Shown one piece after another: positions 58,981-64,000 of a DNA stretch of 64,000 nucleotides. Where the stretch lies: NCBI GenBank assembly GCA_951799445.1, contig OX637296.1, positions 23,064,001 through 23,128,000 of the forward strand, read 5' to 3'. How positions within the stretch are numbered: the stretch's first letter is position 1; every line of letters begins with the position of its first letter. A model generated the notes under the pieces. That model saw nothing but the letters and a program-made list of their open reading frames with translations. It did not search any database and was not told the origin of the DNA. The position numbers were made by a program, and so were the translations under genes. Origin of the DNA: Pseudisothecium myosuroides. Taxonomy: Eukaryota; Streptophyta; Bryopsida; Hypnales; Lembophyllaceae.

Positions 58981-61150
58981 TGTTTCCTATATATGCTTGG
59001 TTAAAAAACAAACTAGTGTGCCTTGTGCCTTTGCCACAACCAAAACAAAAATGAAAGTCATTTTTATAAACCAAAAATAACTCAAAATTCATAACTTTCC
59101 CACCGTAGGTCCAAATGCCACGAAACGAAGCCCGTGCACCCTTCCTTGCCAAGGGCTTTCCAATAGTACCATAAACATGACAAATTGACACACAATTCAA
59201 AAGATGCATAATTTAGTAATTTTTAAGATCCAAAAATAACTCAAAAATCTATGACTTTCCCACCGTGAGTCGGAATGCCATGAAACAAAGCCCGTGCACC
59301 CCTCCTCGCCGAGGGCTTTCTAACAATGCTGAGCACATGACTGAGGGACACAAAGTCCGAGAGATCTCAATGTAACAAACAAAATCTAAAATATATAAGT
59401 GTCTAGTGTCGTTGCCTTGACCAAAATAATAATAGTGTACCCTATGCTGTTGTCACAACCAAAATAAAAGTAAAAATAATTTTCTAATTTTTTAATTCAT
59501 AAAAACTTTGAAATTCAATACCTTTTACATCATAGTGTGAGAGGTTGCAAATTTGGTATGAATAGAAAGCTCTATGCATGAAGGAGTGCAAGGGCTTTGT
59601 TTTGTGGCATTTGGACACTCGATATAAAAGTTACAAAAAGAAAAGAAAATTTAATTCAATTTTTGAATTCATAATATCTTTGAAATTCAATAACTTCCAC
59701 ACCCTAGGTCCAAACGCCATGAAACAAAGTCCGTGCACGCCTCCTTGCCAAGAGCTTTTGAATAGTTCCAAGAATGCCACGGGACACCTCACGATTTGTT
59801 AGATTTTAGCGTATCAAACAAAACAAACAACCTAATTTAAGGTATAGACTAGTATGCCCTGTGTCGTTGCCACAACCAAAACAAAAATAATTTAATTCTT
59901 TCTAATTTTTTAGAACCCAAAATAACTCAAAAATCCATATTTTTTCCACCGTAGGTCCAAATGCCACCGTGCACTTCTCTTCGCCACGGGCTTTCCAAGG
60001 GTACCAAGAATGTGACCAATTGACACACAATTTAGAAGATACATAATTTAGGATAATTTAATAATTTTTAAGAACCCAAAATAATTCAAAAAACCATAAC
60101 TTTCATACCGTAGGTCCAAACGCCACGAAACAAAGCCCGTGCACCCCTCCTCACCAAGGGCTTTCCTATGGTACCAAGCACGCTACCGGGGATGCACGGT
60201 CCGGGAGATCTCAATGTGACAAACAAACAAAACAAAACAAAACAAATAGCATGCCTTAAGGAATGGACTAGTATGGCGTGTGCCATTGCCACACCCAAAA
60301 CAAAAGTAAAAGTCCTTTTTAAATCCAAAAATAACTCAAAAATCCATAACTTTCCCAGAGTAGGTCCAAATGCCACAAAACAAAGTCCATGCACCCCTCC
60401 TTGCCAAGGGCTTTCCAATGGTACAAAGAATGTGATAAATTGACACATAGTTCAAAAGATACATAATTTAGCATAATTTTTAATTTTCAAGAACCAAAAA
60501 TAACTCAAAAATCCATAACTTTCACATCCCAAGTCCAAACACCACGAAACCAAGAATAACAAAAAATCCATAGCTTTTCTACCATATACCCAAACGCCAC
60601 AAAATCAAGCCCATGTACCCCTCCTTGCCGAGGGCTTTCCGACGGTACTAAGCACACCACCACGGGACGCACGGTTCGGGAGATCTCAACGTGACAGACA
60701 AACAAAACAAAACAGACAAACTTAAGGTATGGATTAAAAAAATGGCAAGGAGGCTTCCATACCTTAAGACATGTTGTTTGTTTGTTTGTTTGTTTGTTTT
60801 GTTTGTCATGGTGACATTTCTTGGACCGTGCATCTCTCAGGGGCGTGCTTGGTACTGTCGGAAAGCCCTTTGCAAGGAGGGGTGCACGGGCTTGATTTCG
60901 TGGCTTTCCGACTCATGGTGGGAGAGTTATGAATTTTTTAGTTATTTTTTAATCTTAAAAATTATTAAAATATGCTAAATTATATATCTCCTAATCCGAG
61001 GGTCAATTTGTCATGTTCTTGGTACCATTGGGAAGCCCTTGGGGAGAAGGGATGCACGGGCTTTGTTTCATGATGTTTGGACTCATGGTGGAAAAATTAT
61101 TGAATTTCGGAAGTTTTTTATGAATCAAAAAATTAGAAAATGACTTTTAC
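58981..61150. repeat. Satellite-like array with orientation switch
   Basis: About nine to ten units share the core GTAGGTCCAAATGCCACGAA, GCCCGTGCACCCCTCCT, CCAAGGGCTTTCC and TGGTACCAAG. Plus-type cores lie near 59105, 59265, 59705, 59950, 60112, 60360 and 60590. Minus-type cores are near 60840-60920 and 61020-61090. Spacing is uneven (about 160-440). Between the two orientations, CTTAAGGTATGG...CCATACCTTAAG (60721-60771) and facing AAACAAAC / GTTTGTTT runs form a hairpin-like centre. No coding. Confidence 0.88.
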
Positions 61151-63348
61151 TTTTGTTTTGGTTGTGGCAACGGCACAGGGCTACACTGGTGAAAATTGAA
61201 ATCAGTGGTCATGGGCCCATCCAAGTTAATAATAGAAACTGTTCACAACAGAAAAAAGTAGCGGTTTTCGGTGTCTCTACCTTAATAAATATAGATTCAG
61301 AGCCATCAACATCAACAGCCCAGCTTCCAAGCAGTGTTTTTTATTCCGGCGATTTGGTGCAAAATTGCACCAAAATTTTTGACCTAGCACCAAGCCTATA
61401 GAAAATTTTTAGTAAAATTTTGGATGAAATCGCCAAAAAACTTCAAGTTCAAGAAAAATCTTGGATGAAATTGTCACATTGTGAATGAAAATAGAATTAT
61501 AGATACGTAGTATCACATTTTCTATCCAGTACATGGATGAACGTTGAAACTTGGAGCACCACCGTAACATTTAATATCGCCACTTCGCCACTTCATGGAA
61601 AATGAAAAAAAAAACACTGCTTCCAAGGTAACTTACTAGTAAGTTACTTTAGGGCTAACCCTCTGCTGCTACTACAGGTTCCCGCAACGCCTGAAACCCT
61701 AAAAACCATCCTCTCGGTTTGAATCTTCGCCCCCGCCCGCTTGCCCCGAATCTCCACTCGCCGGATTCACAAAGTGTGCGGCGAAATTTGCAGCCCCAGA
61801 AGTTCAAGCTCTCCGTAACCTACTCCGTCTTAGTAAACGGTAGCTTGAGTGACACACACAATTTTCCTTATCGCAGAGCGCGTGACCATACCGTATCCAT
61901 GATCGCGGGTATCAATCAACCCCGGCGATGAGCTTTCCAATAATAGCAGCAGTTTCCCCTTTTGCTTCTGCTTCTGCTGCTGCTGCAACAACAGGCGCGT
62001 CAGGCGAGCGGAACGTGCTTCTATGATTCCTCATCGCCTTGGCCCTTGCGCGCAATCGATCTCATTTTCTCGCTGGAAAGAGGGAAAGGACACTACGGAA
62101 GACGGAACCTCAATCGATACACTCATCGAGCTTCTGGAGATTTTCTCATCACATTCCAATTGCAACTCGATCTCAAGTGCGCGCCAGGAGATTCATTTAG
62201 CTTGAAAATCGAATTCTGAGTGTGAGAGTTTTTGAACAAGAGGAGTGGAATTATTAAGCGTTTTGTGGAATTGGGGCGAGGAGTTTGGGTGGGTTCTTGT
62301 GAAATGTCGGTATTTTGTGATGCGTGACGGGTACGCAATAAATTTGGGTTTCGGTTGGTTTCGTAAGAGGGCGAGTGGGACGGTCTGTGTGTGTGAATTG
62401 AGGTTTTAGGGATTTTAGGTCATTTGGGGGAGGAGGTGTGTTTTAGGGCACGCGATGGAGGGCGGCGTGGGAATGCTGGTGGTTTGAAGTCTCTCGGGTA
62501 ATTCGGGTGATTCAAAGATTTTGAGGAAGTTGAGGTTTTGGTGGAGCTAGAAAGGAAGCTTCAGATCTTCTGGAAATTTGGAGTTTTGTTAGATGGCCCT
62601 TGTGTGAGCTTCTACTGTTTGTGTGTATCTTCAAAGAAAAGAACATTGGCGAAGGATGTTTTGAGCTCTTGTGATTTTAGGGTAAGAGATTGGACCTCGC
62701 TAACTCCTTCGTTGTTTGCGTAGTGGGCTTTGAGTAGGACGTACAGGAACCTGTTTATCCAAGAAAGATTTGCTTTTTGACCAACACGTGCAATGTTCTT
62801 GCCTGATTCTGGTGATATAAGATTTTGCCCCTCTCTGGATTCGATTATTTTCTCAGTATGATCAATTTTAATAACATGAATTCTTGGTCGTTTAGGGGTT
62901 AAAAAGATTTGGTGGGATCTGGCCATGATATGTAACGTGGAAGAAACTGTTGATTAGTAGGGTCTCATGACTGGAGGTGGGCTCATCTTTATAGTTGAGT
63001 GAGACCCTTCATTATGTATAAAGCTACAAATTGAACTTTCTATACTACAACTATCTCTGTTCATGCTTCTGTATGTCAGCTGATGAGGTTAACCCTAAAG
63101 GACTAAGAAACCCAAATTGCCTAAATTGGACCTCATGTTCTTTCGCAGTCAAATGGGGACTTTCTTTTGTCCAATTTTATTTAATTACTGACCAACTTAT
63201 AATGGTTTTCACTGATATAGACATTGACCCCATCGGATTTGTGTTTTTCCATATTATGATCAATTGAATTGTCGCTTAAGGAATTCACTGGCATCCTCTC
63301 ATGTTTATCTCTGTTGACAGTCATGATTTCGTAATGCAGGTCATCAAA
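61151..63348 (+). promoter_or_regulatory. Upstream region and probable 5' leader of the TVP38-like gene
   Basis: 61520-61597 is the third dispersed-repeat copy. From about 61680 the composition becomes GC-richer (AACGCCTGAAACCCTAAAAA). A CT-rich leader and GAG/GTT-rich stretch to about 62480 look like a transcription start region with 5'UTR. An acceptor GTAATGCAG ends at 63339, ten bases before the start codon, so the leader is spliced. Exact start site not fixed. Confidence 0.45.
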
Positions 63349-63624
63349 ATGAACAATGCAAGGGATTCTCCAAGAGCCAGTGACTTGTTTGAGAATATGG
63401 AGCTTCTGCAAGGGGGCTCAGAGGATGCAGACTACCGTCCTCTTGGACACGCAGAGGACGATCAAGCAGATGACCTGGAGGAGTTTAACATTCCGGAACC
63501 CCCACGGCCCAAGTTGTGGAGGAGGCAGTGGTTTTGGTGGGCGAGACTGCTTGGTCTTGCCATTGTATGCCTTGGTATTGCAGCCGTATTTCTGCACTGG
63601 GTAGGCCCCATCTTTTTAGACAAG
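63349..63624 (+). CDS. First coding exon of a TVP38/DedA (VTT)-like membrane protein, partial
   Basis: ATG follows a splice acceptor and the frame stays open for 92 codons to the donor CAAG|GTAAGG; the rest lies beyond the window or in 63.65-64 kb, where I see no second exon. Residues 1-55 are acidic and hydrophilic. A WRRQWFWWARLLG basic/aromatic start leads into one hydrophobic segment (about 63-84), then HWVGPIFLDK. Plant SNARE-associated Golgi/TVP38-type proteins begin the same way, with an acidic cytosolic tail, a first membrane helix and a GP-I-DK-like turn before the VTT domain. Those proteins are lipid scramblase-like factors of ER and Golgi membranes. The identification rests on this short exon and is tentative. 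Confidence 0.5.
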
Positions 63625-64000
63625 GTAAGGGTTTAAATGCACAGTCGTGAGTCATTTTTCTATTAGAGGTAAATGACAATGAGAAGGAATGGGAAGTGCA
63701 ACCTTATTTCCCATGAAGTATAGATTTGTTTAAATGTTCTATCCTGATAGCCGACGATTGTCTCTAAGACACCCTAAAACTAGCTAAAAGTGCATCCATA
63801 ATGATCATCTCACTCATCTGTTGTATTCTCAATGTTTACTTATAACCAATGTAATGTCAAACCCACAGTCTTTGCTAAAATCTCTACTATGACCCTACTT
63901 GAAAGTTTCAAGATCCTATTGTGACCATTAAGTTCCTCTATTACCATCACTTGTAACTTTGATTTGTGCTGCATTTACTCTCCTCTGTGATCCAAAATCT

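Overview
The window is nuclear DNA of a land plant. It has GT-AG introns of 70 bases to about 1.6 kb, exon phases that join cleanly, and plant-type gene families: a C2/GRAM/VASt protein of the BAGP1 type, an SLC44 choline-transporter-like protein, an LRR-VIII receptor kinase, COMMD4-like and SRP54 relics, and a DedA/TVP38-like start. Gene density is low and intergenic DNA is AT-rich and full of long-LTR retroelement, MITE, SINE-like and satellite sequence. A Crinkler/RHS-type P-loop NTPase locus and the style of the kinases suggest a seed-free plant (bryophyte, lycophyte or fern). That is inference; the sequence does not name a species.

Layout. 0.35-3.7 kb: 3' part of a BAGP1-like gene (+). 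7.6-10.5 kb: complete three-coding-exon SLC44-type transporter gene of 572 residues (+). 11.9-12.3 kb: frameshifted SRP54 M-domain relic (+). 13-18.2 kb: repeat-rich DNA ending in a tandem duplication of about 470-490 bases. 18.28-21.62 kb: minus-oriented 3' part of a long LTR. 21.62-42.53 kb: a block holding two tandem copies of an LRR receptor kinase followed by a COMMD4-like gene fragment. The first kinase copy lacks its leader and nearly all LRR exons, has lost a splice acceptor and reads GFG for DFG. The second (30.9-38.4 kb) is intact across 17 exons and 843 residues. 42.53-43.81 kb: the U3 part of a minus-oriented LTR, which appears to be the other half of the LTR ending at 21.62 kb. 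43.8-55 kb: a plus-oriented non-autonomous long-LTR element with a nested SINE-like insertion, a further LTR, degenerate tandem repeats and GC-rich motif arrays. 55.0-57.6 kb: a Crinkler/RHS-type P-loop NTPase gene or recent pseudogene (-). 59-61.1 kb: a satellite-like array that reverses orientation. 63.35 kb to the edge: first coding exon of a TVP38/DedA-like membrane protein (+).

No operon-like logic applies. The host genes look functionally unrelated: lipid/membrane-contact, choline transport, cell-surface signalling, and membrane trafficking. The main story is the block history: a receptor-kinase array duplicated in tandem, one copy died, different small transposons then entered each copy, and the whole block now sits inside a split LTR at its promoter.
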